Below are positions 16,910 through 26,588 of a stretch of 64,000 nt of DNA, piece after piece. Numbering within the stretch: the stretch's first letter is position 1; every line of letters begins with the position of its first letter. The translations under genes and the position numbers were made by a program. Under the pieces are notes generated by a model. That model was given only the letters and a program-made list of their open reading frames with translations. It ran no database searches and was not told where the DNA came from. Origin of the DNA: an uncultured Clostridia bacterium (GTDB lineage: Bacteria; Bacillota; Clostridia; Christensenellales; Aristaeellaceae); assembly GCA_944333055.1 (NCBI GenBank), contig CALVKT010000016.1, positions 1 through 64,000 of the forward strand. Direction: 5' to 3'.

Positions 16910-16922
16910 GGGAAACACCTCC

Positions 16923-16945
16923 AAATCAAAAGCGGCTTTTGATTT
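16923..16945. promoter_or_regulatory. Perfect 23-base palindrome, probable MerR autoregulatory operator
   Basis: AAATCAAAAGC, one central G, GCTTTTGATTT: an exact 11-bp inverted repeat immediately upstream of the MerR gene's ribosome binding site. The half TCAAAAGCGGCTT is also in the flavin reductase promoter spacer. A weak promoter (TTGTAA, 17 bp, TGAAAT) lies just upstream, so binding here would block transcription. Confidence 0.75.
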
Positions 16946-17068
16946 TTCCTCGAATCTGCATCCGGATTTCACGAAAAATTCACGCTCGTTACAAATTTCT
17001 CATGCCTTGATTGTACACAGTTTTGCGCAAAAGATCAAGCATTTGCAGACAAATCCGCGCACATGTGC

Positions 17069-17074
17069 TATAAT
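17069..17074 (+). promoter_or_regulatory. Extended -10 promoter of mnmG
   Basis: TATAAT with TG one base upstream (TGCTATAAT). No good -35 box at 17 bp; TTGCAG is at 20 bp. GACGGAGG lies before the start codon. Confidence 0.6.
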
Positions 17075-17108
17075 AGCCTGCGTGAATCACGGGACGACGG
17101 AGGACTGT

Positions 17109-19004
17109 ATGGAACGCTTTGACATCGTGGTCGTGGGCGCCGGGCATGCCGGGTGCGAGGCGGCGCTCGCCTGCGCGCGCATGGGCATGCAGACGCTGCT
17201 GCTCACGCTGAATCTGGACGCCATCGCGCTCATGCCCTGCAACCCCGCCATCGGCGGCACGGGCAAGGGGCATCTGGTGCGCGAGATCGATGCGCTGGGC
17301 GGCGAGATGGGCCGCGCCATCGACGACACGTTCATCCAGTCCCGCATGCTCAACACGGGCAAGGGGCCTGCCGTGCACTCGCTGCGCGCGCAGGCGGACA
17401 AGCGCGCCTACCAGCAGCGCATGAAGCGCGCGCTCTTCGCCGAGCCGAACCTGCAGGTGCGCCAAGGCGAGTGCGGCGACATCCTGACGGATGGCAAACG
17501 CATCACCGGCGTGCGCACGACCACCGGCGCGCAGATCGCCTGTCGGGCCGTCGTCGTCTGCTCCGGCGTGTACATGGACAGCCGCATCATCATCGGCGCG
17601 TGCAGCTGGCAGGGCGGGCCGCAGGGCCTGCTCGCCAGCGCGCACCTCTCCGGCGCGCTAGCGCGGCTGGGCGTCTCCCTGCGCCGCTTCAAGACCGGCA
17701 CGCCGCCGCGAATCGACGAGGCGTCCATCGACTTTGACGAGATGACGCCTCAGCCCGGCGATGCGCTCATCACGCCCTTTTCCTTTCTGACGGACGGCGT
17801 GCTCTTAAACCGCGCGCAGTGCTACCTGACCTATACAAATGAAGAAACCCACCGCATCATCCGCGAGAACATCCATCGCGCGCCCATGTATCAGGGCGCG
17901 ATCAAGGGGGTCGGCGCGCGCTACTGCCCGTCCATCGAGGACAAGATCATGCGCTTTGCCGACAAGGACCGCCACCAGCTCTTTCTGGAGCCGGAGGGAC
18001 TGGACACGAACGAGTGGTACGTGCAGGGCCTGTCCACCTCGCTGCCGGAGGACGTGCAGCTCGCCATGCTCGGCACCATCCCCGGCCTGCGCCGCGCGCG
18101 CGTGCTGCGCCTGGCCTACGCCATCGAGTACGCGTGCATCGATCCCCTCCAGCTTCGCCCCGATCTCTCGCTGCGCGCGCTGCGCGGCCTCTACTTCGCC
18201 GGCCAGATCAACGGCACAAGCGGCTATGAGGAGGCCGCCGCGCAGGGCATTCTCGCGGGCATCAACGCCGCGCGCTTCGCGCAGAACCGCGAGGGCATCG
18301 TGCTCAGGCGCGATCAGGCGTACATCGGCGTACTCGTGGACGACCTGACGACCAAGGGCACCAACGAGCCCTACCGCATGATGACCAGCCGCTGCGAATA
18401 CCGCCTGCTGCTGCGCCAGGACAACGCCGACCTGCGCCTCACCGAGATCGGCCACAGCGTGGGCCTCGCCAGCGACGAGCGGCTTGCGCGCATGCAGCAA
18501 AAGCGCGCGCAGACGGACGAAGCCATCGCACGGCTCAGGAAGACGTGGCTGCCCAGGAACGAGGCGCTCGATCGCTGGCTCGCCGATCACGGTCAGGGCG
18601 AGGCGTCCGGCAGCGTCTTGGCGGCGGATCTGCTGCGCCGCCCGGGCATCGGCTACGCCGATCTGGAAAGAATCGATCCCGGCTTCATCCCCCTGCCCCG
18701 CGAGGTGGAACAGCAGGTGGACGTGTCCCTGCGCTACGAGGGCTATCTGGAGAAGGAGCGCAAGCAGGTGGAGGCCTTCCGCCGCGCGGAGGACATGCTG
18801 CTGCCGCAGGGCTTTGACTACATGACGCTGGAGACGCTGCGCATCGAGGCGCGCCAGAAGCTGACCGCCCAGCAGCCGCGCTCCCTCGGCGCGGCTGGGC
18901 GCATCTCCGGCGTCTCCCCCGGCGACATCGCCGTGCTGATGGTCTGGCTGGAAAAGCGCAGCCGCGAGCAGCACGCGCGGGATGACGAAAACGGCACCGC
19001 TTGA
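17109..19004 (+). CDS. mnmG: tRNA uridine-5-carboxymethylaminomethyl modification enzyme MnmG (GidA)
   Basis: A 631-residue FAD enzyme that, with MnmE, modifies the wobble uridine of several tRNAs. The N-terminal FAD motif is [18 protein letters not shown] (residues 6-23). [30 protein letters not shown] and [20 protein letters not shown] are hallmark segments, and the C-terminal helical domain ends with [17 protein letters not shown]. Length is normal. The usual companions mnmE and rsmG are not next to it. It appears to be monocistronic, ended by the terminator at 19158-19200. Confidence 0.97.
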   Translation: MERFDIVVVGAGHAGCEAALACARMGMQTLLLTLNLDAIALMPCNPAIGGTGKGHLVREIDALGGEMGRAIDDTFIQSRMLNTGKGPAVHSLRAQADKRAYQQRMKRALFAEPNLQVRQGECGDILTDGKRITGVRTTTGAQIACRAVVVCSGVYMDSRIIIGACSWQGGPQGLLASAHLSGALARLGVSLRRFKTGTPPRIDEASIDFDEMTPQPGDALITPFSFLTDGVLLNRAQCYLTYTNEETHRIIRENIHRAPMYQGAIKGVGARYCPSIEDKIMRFADKDRHQLFLEPEGLDTNEWYVQGLSTSLPEDVQLAMLGTIPGLRRARVLRLAYAIEYACIDPLQLRPDLSLRALRGLYFAGQINGTSGYEEAAAQGILAGINAARFAQNREGIVLRRDQAYIGVLVDDLTTKGTNEPYRMMTSRCEYRLLLRQDNADLRLTEIGHSVGLASDERLARMQQKRAQTDEAIARLRKTWLPRNEALDRWLADHGQGEASGSVLAADLLRRPGIGYADLERIDPGFIPLPREVEQQVDVSLRYEGYLEKERKQVEAFRRAEDMLLPQGFDYMTLETLRIEARQKLTAQQPRSLGAAGRISGVSPGDIAVLMVWLEKRSREQHARDDENGTA

Positions 19005-19049
19005 GACGGCTTCAGGCCGCCGCAACGCGAAGCCGGGAGCGCGTTCCCC

Positions 19050-19130
19050 GCACGCCTGGGGCGGCAGCCCCATACGCCCGAAAGCACAGGCCGGCTTTGA
19101 GCGGGCTGCGCAGCAGCCTGCGATTGGAGC
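19050..19130 (+). repeat. Possible family B repeat relative
   Basis: GGGGCGGCAGCCCC and GGGCTGCGCAGCAGCCTGCGAT resemble, in the same order, blocks in the copies at 50770-50860 and (inverted) 385-520. Similarity in between is weak. Confidence 0.4.
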
Positions 19131-19157
19131 GATTTGGTTTCGCAAAGCCGAAAATTC

Positions 19158-19200
19158 CCGACGCCCGTCTCCGCAAAGGAAGCCGGGCGTCGGTGTTTTT
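19158..19200 (+). terminator. Intrinsic terminator of mnmG
   Basis: Stem CCGACGCCCG (19158-19167) / CGGGCGTCGG (19184-19193), then TGTTTTTG. It lies 153 bases after the mnmG stop. Confidence 0.8.
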
Positions 19201-19232
19201 GGCGCGTCATACCGATTCTTGATGAATATGAA

Positions 19233-19372
19233 CTCTTGATGAAAACGGCTAATCAGAATTGTCGCTGCGCTCCGTTGCGGTTCCCGCCGCTTACGCCGTG
19301 ATCATAGAAGACGTGAGGGCTGCCGCCCTAAAACCGGGATTTCATCCCTCAGACTCCCTTCCCCGCTTCGCG
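19233..19372 (+). repeat. Dispersed intergenic repeat, family A, copy 3
   Basis: Same block order as 159-300 and 2305-2452; this copy has a short internal deletion between AATCAGAA and GTCGCTGCGCTCC. It ends two bases before the anti-sigma gene's stop codon and lies between convergent mnmG and the anti-sigma gene. Confidence 0.8.
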
Positions 19373-19373
19373 C

Positions 19374-20534
19374 TCATGGCTCGGCGCTTTGCAGGGCGAC
19401 CGTCACGGTCTGCGTCTCATAGCGCGTCTTGTCCCAGCAGTTGAAGGCGCGCAGCGTGTAGGCGTCATACAGCGCCTCGCGGGCGAGCGTCTCGGTCTGC
19501 CGGTAATGCAGGCCCGTCTCATCCGTCCTGGTCACGCTGCCCGTACCGGTCATCCCGCTTGGCAGGCGCTGATCGTACGGTTCCTCCGCGACGCGTTCGG
19601 GATCGATGAATTCAAACCACAGGCCGTCCTCCATGGCGGCGTATGCTTCTTCATCCGTCACGGTGTAGTCGATCGTCGCGTGGATCTCCTGCGCGCGCAC
19701 CTCCAGCGTGAGCGCATCCACCCGCACGCCGGTCTCCGGGAATTCGACAGGCGCGGTGCTCCGATACGTCTGCGCGTCATACGCCGCTTCCGTCAGCGTG
19801 ATGGGCGCTTCCAGATCGATACGGCTTTCCATGTCGATTTGATCAAGCGCATCCGTATACGGGAAGAGCGTGAGCTGAAACACGCCTTCTCTTTGGGGCT
19901 TCATCTCCGGATACTCCCACTGACTGTAGATCGTCAGCGTGCCGTCCTCGTTGAGGTGGTGCGCCGTGCTTCCGCCGATCCATTCGTCGCCGCCCATGCG
20001 GAGCGTCGCGCTCACGCTGTACGCCGCTTCATAGCCGCGTTCCCCGTAGACGCCGCGCACCGACTGCGTGTCGGTCCGGTCCAGGCCGATCTCCATGGGC
20101 GTCATGTTGATAAACGGTTCGTCCATGCTCACGTACTCGGCAAGCAGCATGACCGCATCGCGCTTGGGCTTCACATCCAGCGTCATGCGCACGACGAGGC
20201 CGTCGTAGTACAGTTCGCGCAGATCGACCGCGACCAGCTCGTTTTCCAGATGCAGCACGTCGGACTGCACGTAATCCTGCGCGTCCCCGGGCACAGCCGC
20301 CCCGCTGATCCGTCCGGCAAAATCCAGCATCCCCAGTCGCCCTGCGGCGGCCAGCGCCGCCGTGCCGACGAGCAGCGCCGCGATGAGCACGGCCAATGCC
20401 GTCGAAAACTTCCCCTTCATCACAGGTCTCTCCTTTCCCTCGATCGCAGCCAGTGTGCTGCGTTTCAGCCGGGGAGAGACGCACACATCTTCCATCTCCG
20501 CGCGCAGACGCTCGGCAAATTCCGCTCTGTTCAC
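19374..20534 (-). CDS. Anti-sigma factor, DUF4179-like membrane protein
   Basis: A 386-residue protein with a short cytoplasmic N-terminus (residues 1-40, VNRAEFAERLRAEMEDVCVS), one membrane helix (about 43-63) and a long extracellular beta-rich domain. This is the layout of DUF4179 proteins that sequester ECF sigma factors. The GTG start overlaps the sigma factor stop by four bases (GTGA) and follows AAGGAGAG. The coupling with the sigma gene supports an inhibitor role; the signal sensed outside is unknown. Confidence 0.82.
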   Translation of the reverse strand: MNRAEFAERLRAEMEDVCVSPRLKRSTLAAIEGKERPVMKGKFSTALAVLIAALLVGTAALAAAGRLGMLDFAGRISGAAVPGDAQDYVQSDVLHLENELVAVDLRELYYDGLVVRMTLDVKPKRDAVMLLAEYVSMDEPFINMTPMEIGLDRTDTQSVRGVYGERGYEAAYSVSATLRMGGDEWIGGSTAHHLNEDGTLTIYSQWEYPEMKPQREGVFQLTLFPYTDALDQIDMESRIDLEAPITLTEAAYDAQTYRSTAPVEFPETGVRVDALTLEVRAQEIHATIDYTVTDEEAYAAMEDGLWFEFIDPERVAEEPYDQRLPSGMTGTGSVTRTDETGLHYRQTETLAREALYDAYTLRAFNCWDKTRYETQTVTVALQSAEP

Positions 20535-21013
20535 TCGTCGATCTCTCCTTTCAGCTCGTTTTTCAGCATGTGTCGTGCCCGCCGCAGCCGCGTGGACACG
20601 GTGTTCGGGGACAGACGCAGGCACTGCGCGATCTCCCCGATCTTCATCTCCCGATCGTAGTAGAGCACGATCACCTCTCGATACATGCCCGGCAGGCGCA
20701 AGACCGCCGCGCGCACGGGCGATTGCGCCGCATCCGTCTCAGGCGCGGCCAGATGAAGCAGATTCTCAATCGGCTGGCTGCGGCGGTACATTCGCAGCCA
20801 GCCGCTGCGCAGCATGTCGCGGCAGGTGTTCACCGCGATGGCGCTCAGCCATGTGCGCGGGCTGCTCTGACCGCGAAATCCATCCATCGCCTTCCATGCC
20901 TTGACAAATGTCTCCTGAAACGCATCCTCCGCGAGCTGTCTGTCGCCCAGATAGACCAGACACAGCCGAAGGATGTCGTCGCCCCAGCGGTCGATGAGCT
21001 CCTCGATGGTCAT
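20531..21013 (-). CDS. ECF-type RNA polymerase sigma factor
   Basis: A 160-residue sigma-70 family factor with only regions 2 and 4. Region 2: ILRLCLVYLGDRQLAEDAFQ and ETFVKAWKAMDGF. Region 4: LPGMYREVIVLYYDREMKIG, then LRLSPNTVSTRLRRARHMLK, the DNA-binding helix-turn-helix. The start is the ATG at 21013 preceded by GGGGGAG. The anti-sigma gene follows with a GTGA overlap. An ECF-like promoter upstream (21050-21078) suggests positive autoregulation. Confidence 0.93.
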   Translation of the reverse strand: MTIEELIDRWGDDILRLCLVYLGDRQLAEDAFQETFVKAWKAMDGFRGQSSPRTWLSAIAVNTCRDMLRSGWLRMYRRSQPIENLLHLAAPETDAAQSPVRAAVLRLPGMYREVIVLYYDREMKIGEIAQCLRLSPNTVSTRLRRARHMLKNELKGEIDE

Positions 21014-21049
21014 GCGGGTTCTCCCCCTTCCTGTGACGTCACATCCATA

Positions 21050-21078
21050 TAGACGTGCCGCGCCGCAAAAATCGTTCA
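21050..21078 (-). promoter_or_regulatory. Candidate ECF promoter of the sigma/anti-sigma operon
   Basis: TGAACG (21073-21078), 17 bp, CGTCTA (21050-21055) on the minus strand. These resemble the TGAAC and CGTC boxes of ECF promoters, and no sigma-A promoter is evident. Confidence 0.45.
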
Positions 21079-21148
21079 CGTCGCGCGGCTTTCCTTCCGG
21101 TTTATTCCAAAATGCCGTCTTTTGCCGGCTGTTTTTTTCGTTTCTCTC

Positions 21149-21177
21149 TTGCCATATACCCCATGGGGGTATATAAT
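21149..21177 (+). promoter_or_regulatory. csoR-copA promoter with CsoR operator in the spacer
   Basis: TTGCCA (21149-21154), 17 bp, TATAAT (21172-21177). Between and overlapping them is the dyad ATATACCCC-ATG-GGGGTATAT (21154-21174), which matches the known G-tract dyad of CsoR-type copper repressors. Repressor binding would cover both promoter boxes. Confidence 0.9.
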
Positions 21178-21204
21178 GGGAGCATCCAATCGAGAGGTGA
21201 TTCC

Positions 21205-21510
21205 ATGGACGAGTGCAAAAACGGCTGCGCGCACAGGACGAAGGTGCGCGATGAACAGGAATACCGCGATCTGATCACGCGGCTCAACCGCATCGAGGGG
21301 CAGATTCGCGGCATCCGGCGCATGGTCGAAGAGGACGCATACTGCACGGACGTGCTCACGCAGGTGTCCGCCGCGAGCGCGGCGCTGGGCAGCTTCACCC
21401 GCGTGCTCCTTTCTAACCACATCAAGACCTGCGTGGCGCAGGACATCCGCGCGGGCAAGGACGAGACGATCGACGAGCTGGTGGCCACGCTGCAAAAGCT
21501 GATGCGATGA
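21205..21510 (+). CDS. csoR: Copper-sensing transcriptional repressor CsoR
   Basis: A 101-residue all-helical DUF156/CsoR repressor that leaves DNA on binding Cu(I). The copper ligands are present: Cys47 (AYCTDVL), His72 and Cys76 (NHIKTC). The helical core [19 protein letters not shown] is typical. The N-terminus has extra Cys4, Cys8 and His10. The start has GAGAGGTG. It is the first gene of csoR-copA; its own operator lies in the promoter spacer. Confidence 0.95.
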   Translation: MDECKNGCAHRTKVRDEQEYRDLITRLNRIEGQIRGIRRMVEEDAYCTDVLTQVSAASAALGSFTRVLLSNHIKTCVAQDIRAGKDETIDELVATLQKLMR

Positions 21511-21532
21511 GCCGCCGCACAGGGAGGGACAT

Positions 21533-24049
21533 ATGGAACAATACAACGTGACGGGCATGAGCTGCGCCGCATGCAGCGCCCGTGTGGAAAAGGCCGTGCG
21601 CGCCGTGCCCGGCGTGACGGACTGTTCGGTCAACCTGCTGACCCATACCATGGCCGTGGAGGGCACGGCGGATGCGCAGGCCATCGTCGCCGCCGTGACC
21701 GACGCGGGCTACGGCGCTTCGCCCAGGGGCGAGGCGCGCAGCGCGCAGGCGGCGCTGGACGAAGAAGCGCTCGCCGACCACGAGACGCCGGCGCTCAAGC
21801 GCAGGCTGATCGCCTCGCTCGGCTTTCTGGCGGCGCTGATGTTCCTGTCGATGGGCTGCGTGATGTGGGGCTGGCCCGCGCCGGCGTTCCTCGCCCACAA
21901 TCCCGTGGCGATGGGGCTGGCACAGATGCTGCTCGCCGCCGCCGTGATGGTCATCAATCAGAAATTCTTCATCAGCGGCGTGAAGGGGCTGATGCACCGC
22001 GCGCCGAACATGGACACGCTGGTGTCGCTGGGTTCCGGCGCGTCGTTTGTGTACAGCGTCTACGCCCTCTTCGCCATGACGGGCGCGCAGGCGCGCGGCG
22101 ACGCGGCGGGCGCGGCGCACTACCTGCACGAGCTCTACTTTGAATCCGCCGCGATGATCCTCGCGCTGATCACCGTGGGCAAGATGCTTGAGGCGCGCTC
22201 CAAGGGCAGGACGACCGACGCGCTGCGCAGCCTCATGAAGCTCGCGCCCAAGACGGCTGTGCTCGTGCGCAACGGTCAGGAGTTGACCGTGCCCATCGCC
22301 AGCGTGCGCCGGGGCGACATCTTTGTCGTGCGGCCGGGTGAGCACGTGCCGGTCGACGGCGTGGTGCTCGACGGGCAGAGCGCGATCGACGAGTCCGCGC
22401 TGACCGGCGAGAGCATCCCCGTGGACAAGGCGGCGGGCGACACCGTCTCCGCCGCGACGGTCAACCGCTCCGGCTTCCTGCGCTGCGAGGCCACGCGCGT
22501 GGGCGAGGACACGACGCTCTCCCAGATCGTCAAGATGGTCTCCGACGCCGCCGCGACAAAAGCGCCCATCGCCAAGATTGCCGACCGCGTCTCCGGCGTA
22601 TTCGTGCCCGCCGTCATCGCCATCGCCGCCGTCGCCACGCTCGCGTGGCTGGCCGCCGGGCAGAGCGTCGGCTTCGCGCTCTCGCGCGGCATCTCCGTGC
22701 TGGTCATCAGCTGCCCGTGCGCGCTGGGGCTGGCCACGCCGGTGGCCATCATGGTGGGCAACGGGCTGGGCGCCAAACACGGCATCCTCTTCAAGACCGC
22801 CGTGTCCCTGGAGGAGACCGGCAAGGCTGACATCGTCGTGCTGGACAAGACGGGCACGATCACCCGCGGCGAGCCCCGCGTCACCGACATCCTCCCGGCA
22901 GACGGCGTACAGGAGGATGAGCTCCTCGCCCTCGCCTGCGCGCTGGAGCAGAAGAGCGAACACCCGCTCGCCCGCGCCGTGATGCAGCGCGCGGCACAGG
23001 CGGACATGGTGCCGCAGGAGGTCGCCGAATTCCAGGCGCTGCCGGGCAACGGGCTGACGGCGAAGCTGGGCAGCAGCGTGCTCACCGGCGGCAGCCTGGC
23101 GTTCATGCAGACGGTCGCCCCCCTGCCCGATGCGCTCCGCGCGCGCGCCGGGCAGCTCGCCGAGGCGGGCAAGACGCCGCTGTGCTTCGCCAGAGACGGC
23201 GCGCCGCTGGGCATCATCGCCGTGGCCGACGTGATCAAAGAGGACTCCCCCGCCGCCATCCGGGCGCTGCAAAACATGGGGATCCGCGTGGTGATGCTCA
23301 CCGGCGACAACGCGCGCACGGCGCAGGCCATCGGGCGGCAAGCAGGCGTCGATGAGGTGATCGCGGGCGTGCTGCCAGACGGCAAGGAGGCGGCCGTCCG
23401 CCGCCTCATGCAGCAGGGCAAGGTCGTCATGGTCGGCGACGGCATCAACGACGCGCCCGCGCTCACCCGCGCGGACATCGGCATCGCCATCGGCGCGGGT
23501 ACCGACGTCGCCATCGACGCGGCGGACGTGGTGCTCATGCACAGCCGTCTGTCCGACGTGCCCGCCGCCATCCGCCTGAGCCGCGCGACGCTGCGCAACA
23601 TCCACGAAAATCTCTTCTGGGCGTTCTTTTACAACGCCGTGGGCATCCCGCTGGCCGCGGGCGTGTTCATCCCGCTCTTCGGGCTGAAGCTCAACCCCAT
23701 GTTTGGCGCGGCGGCGATGAGCCTGTCGAGCTTCTGCGTGGTCACCAACGCGCTGCGCCTGAACCTCTTCAACCCGCACGACGCCGGAAGGGATCGGAAG
23801 CTGCACAAGTCCCACCATCAACCGAAACAAAAGGAGGAAACCACCATGACACTGACCATCGAAGGCATGATGTGCCCGCACTGCGAAGCGCGCGTCAAGA
23901 AGACGCTCGAAGCGATCGAGGGGGTCGCTTCGGCCGACGTCAGCCACACCGCCGGCACCGCCGTGGTAACGCTGAGCGCGCCGCTCGACGCCGCCGTGCT
24001 CAAGAAGGCGGTCGAGGAGCAGGGGTATCCGGTGACGAAGATCGAGTAA
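21533..24049 (+). CDS. copA: Copper-translocating P-type ATPase CopA with C-terminal HMA domain
   Basis: An 838-residue P1B ATPase exporting Cu(I). An N-terminal heavy-metal domain has GMSCAAC (Cys11, Cys14). Membrane helices follow, with the CPC motif in [11 protein letters not shown], the phosphorylation site DKTGT, SEHPLA and GDGINDAP. Beyond the last helix pair is a charged linker (about residues 750-771) and a second HMA domain (772-838) with GMMCPHC. The C-terminal placement of a CopZ-like domain is unusual in itself, and an internal ribosome binding site precedes it (see the nested entry). It begins 22 bases after csoR. Confidence 0.96.
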   Translation: MEQYNVTGMSCAACSARVEKAVRAVPGVTDCSVNLLTHTMAVEGTADAQAIVAAVTDAGYGASPRGEARSAQAALDEEALADHETPALKRRLIASLGFLAALMFLSMGCVMWGWPAPAFLAHNPVAMGLAQMLLAAAVMVINQKFFISGVKGLMHRAPNMDTLVSLGSGASFVYSVYALFAMTGAQARGDAAGAAHYLHELYFESAAMILALITVGKMLEARSKGRTTDALRSLMKLAPKTAVLVRNGQELTVPIASVRRGDIFVVRPGEHVPVDGVVLDGQSAIDESALTGESIPVDKAAGDTVSAATVNRSGFLRCEATRVGEDTTLSQIVKMVSDAAATKAPIAKIADRVSGVFVPAVIAIAAVATLAWLAAGQSVGFALSRGISVLVISCPCALGLATPVAIMVGNGLGAKHGILFKTAVSLEETGKADIVVLDKTGTITRGEPRVTDILPADGVQEDELLALACALEQKSEHPLARAVMQRAAQADMVPQEVAEFQALPGNGLTAKLGSSVLTGGSLAFMQTVAPLPDALRARAGQLAEAGKTPLCFARDGAPLGIIAVADVIKEDSPAAIRALQNMGIRVVMLTGDNARTAQAIGRQAGVDEVIAGVLPDGKEAAVRRLMQQGKVVMVGDGINDAPALTRADIGIAIGAGTDVAIDAADVVLMHSRLSDVPAAIRLSRATLRNIHENLFWAFFYNAVGIPLAAGVFIPLFGLKLNPMFGAAAMSLSSFCVVTNALRLNLFNPHDAGRDRKLHKSHHQPKQKEETTMTLTIEGMMCPHCEARVKKTLEAIEGVASADVSHTAGTAVVTLSAPLDAAVLKKAVEEQGYPVTKIE
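23846..24049 (+). CDS. Nested in-frame start: free CopZ-like copper chaperone
   Basis: Inside copA, AAGGAGG (23831-23837) stands eight bases before an in-frame ATG at 23846. Translation from there gives a 67-residue protein ([20 protein letters not shown] onward) which is the exact length and sequence type of stand-alone CopZ. The site is as good as those before real genes in this window. The product would be identical to the CopA C-terminal domain. Whether it is made is inference; a [18 protein letters not shown] is E. coli copA, which yields a free chaperone by frameshifting. Confidence 0.6.
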   Translation: MTLTIEGMMCPHCEARVKKTLEAIEGVASADVSHTAGTAVVTLSAPLDAAVLKKAVEEQGYPVTKIE

Positions 24050-24096
24050 GCCGGAAAGCCTGCCGTGCCCCACGAGGGCGCGCTTTGCACGCATGC

Positions 24097-24157
24097 AAAA
24101 AGAGGGCGTTCAACCCCGTGCCATTCAGATGACACGGACGGTTGATCGTCCTCTTTT
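24097..24157. terminator. Bidirectional terminator between copA and the HAD gene
   Basis: Outer stem AAAAGAGG (24098-24105) / CCTCTTTT (24150-24157), with inner pairing TTCAACC / GGTTGA and CCGTG / CACGG. The A and T flanks suit termination on both strands. Confidence 0.75.
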
Positions 24158-24173
24158 CATATCGTGAAATGGT

Positions 24174-24968
24174 TTACAGGTAGTCAATCATGTCCGAGAG
24201 CTTGCCGAAGATCAGGTCGGGCTTGACATCGGATGTCTCCACGTCCTGCATCGTCGCCTCGCCGGAGAGCACCAGAATGCCCGTCATGCCGTGGTTGACG
24301 CCCGTGGCCACGTCGGTGTAGAGCCGGTCGCCGACCATCGCCATCTCCTCCAGCGCAAAGCCGGTGCGCCTGAGCGCCTCATCGACGATGCCCCTGTACG
24401 GCTTGCCGAGGATCACGTCCGCCTTGCGGCCCGTGCTCGCCTCGATGAACGCCATGATCGCGCCCATGTCCGGGATGAAGCCGGTCTCCGTCGGGCAGTT
24501 AAAATCCGGGTGCGTCGCGATGTACGGCTTGCCCTCGCGGATGTAGTCGCAGACCTTGCACATCTTCGCATAGTCAAGCGTCGTGTCAAACGCCACGATC
24601 ACGTAGTCCGCGCCGTCCTCGGTCAGTTCAAGCCCCATCGCCTGCATCTCCTCGCGCAGCATCGGGTTGCCCAGCAGATAGCACTTTTTGCCGGGGAAAT
24701 GCTCCAGACAATAGTGCGCCGTCGCATGTCCGGAGGAGATCACGTCGCAGTACGACTCGTCAACGCCCATGCGCAGCAGCTTCTGCCGGTAGACGGAAGC
24801 GGACTTGCTTGAGTTGTTCGTGAGGAAACGCGCGGTGCGTCCGGTGCGCCTGAGCGCGTCCAGGAAGTCAAGCGAGCCGTCGATCAGCCGGTCGCCCAGG
24901 TAGAATGTGCCATCCATGTCCAGCAGGAAGCAGCGGATGTGCGAAAGCCTCTCGCGGATATCGTCCAT
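24174..24968 (-). CDS. HAD-IIA family phosphatase
   Basis: A 264-residue HAD hydrolase of the NagD/AraL/p-nitrophenylphosphatase type. Motif I is LLDMDGTFYLG (Asp17, Asp19), motif II FLTNNSSKS, the C2 cap is in the middle (about 80-185), and motifs III/IV are in ILGKPY and MVGDRLYTDV. It is the last gene of an operon with glycerol-3-phosphate-type oxidoreductases, three bases after DUF1667, so a phosphorylated C3 compound is a reasonable substrate guess. That is inference from position. Confidence 0.87.
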   Translation of the reverse strand: MDDIRERLSHIRCFLLDMDGTFYLGDRLIDGSLDFLDALRRTGRTARFLTNNSSKSASVYRQKLLRMGVDESYCDVISSGHATAHYCLEHFPGKKCYLLGNPMLREEMQAMGLELTEDGADYVIVAFDTTLDYAKMCKVCDYIREGKPYIATHPDFNCPTETGFIPDMGAIMAFIEASTGRKADVILGKPYRGIVDEALRRTGFALEEMAMVGDRLYTDVATGVNHGMTGILVLSGEATMQDVETSDVKPDLIFGKLSDMIDYL

Positions 24969-24971
24969 GAT

Positions 24972-25322
24972 TCACCCCACGCTCTTGGTCGCAATGACGT
25001 CCACGCCCGTGCCGCACACGTCGGCGAGCACCACGCTGCCCGCCGCGACCGGCGCGCGAAGCGTCAGCCCTGCGAGCGCCTGCATGCACGCAGCGATCTG
25101 CTTTTTCGGGATGGGCGTGCGCGTCTTGACGCTCAGGGGCATGGCGCTGCCCTCGACCGGCACCACGGCCGTCACCATGCGCAGCGGATCGACGCACTCC
25201 TGCTTGGCGTAGGTCACGCCGCGCGGGCAGGTATTGCCCGTCACACTGACCACCTGGCCGCCCTCCATCTCGACGCTCAGGCGGCAGCCCACCGGGCAGT
25301 TGATGCAGGTAATTTCCATCAT
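24972..25322 (-). CDS. DUF1667 domain protein
   Basis: A 116-residue DUF1667 protein. Conserved cysteines are in ITCINCPVGCRL and GNTCPRGVTYAKQECVDP, suggesting a metal or Fe-S site. The fold then continues to VCGTGVDVIATKSV. It is found with glycerol-3-phosphate-type oxidoreductase pairs in many anaerobes, where it probably plays the part of a small redox subunit. Gaps of two and three bases to its neighbours show one operon. AAAGGAG precedes the start. Confidence 0.9.
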   Translation of the reverse strand: MMEITCINCPVGCRLSVEMEGGQVVSVTGNTCPRGVTYAKQECVDPLRMVTAVVPVEGSAMPLSVKTRTPIPKKQIAACMQALAGLTLRAPVAAGSVVLADVCGTGVDVIATKSVG

Positions 25323-25324
25323 GC

Positions 25325-26584
<1,260 letters not shown>

Positions 26585-26588
26585 ATCA

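Noticed and set aside
21422-24094. Long minus-strand reading frame of about 890 codons opposite copA
   Set aside because: It is the antisense shadow of a high-GC gene; composition is His/Arg/Gly-rich with no domain, and copA on the plus strand is certain.
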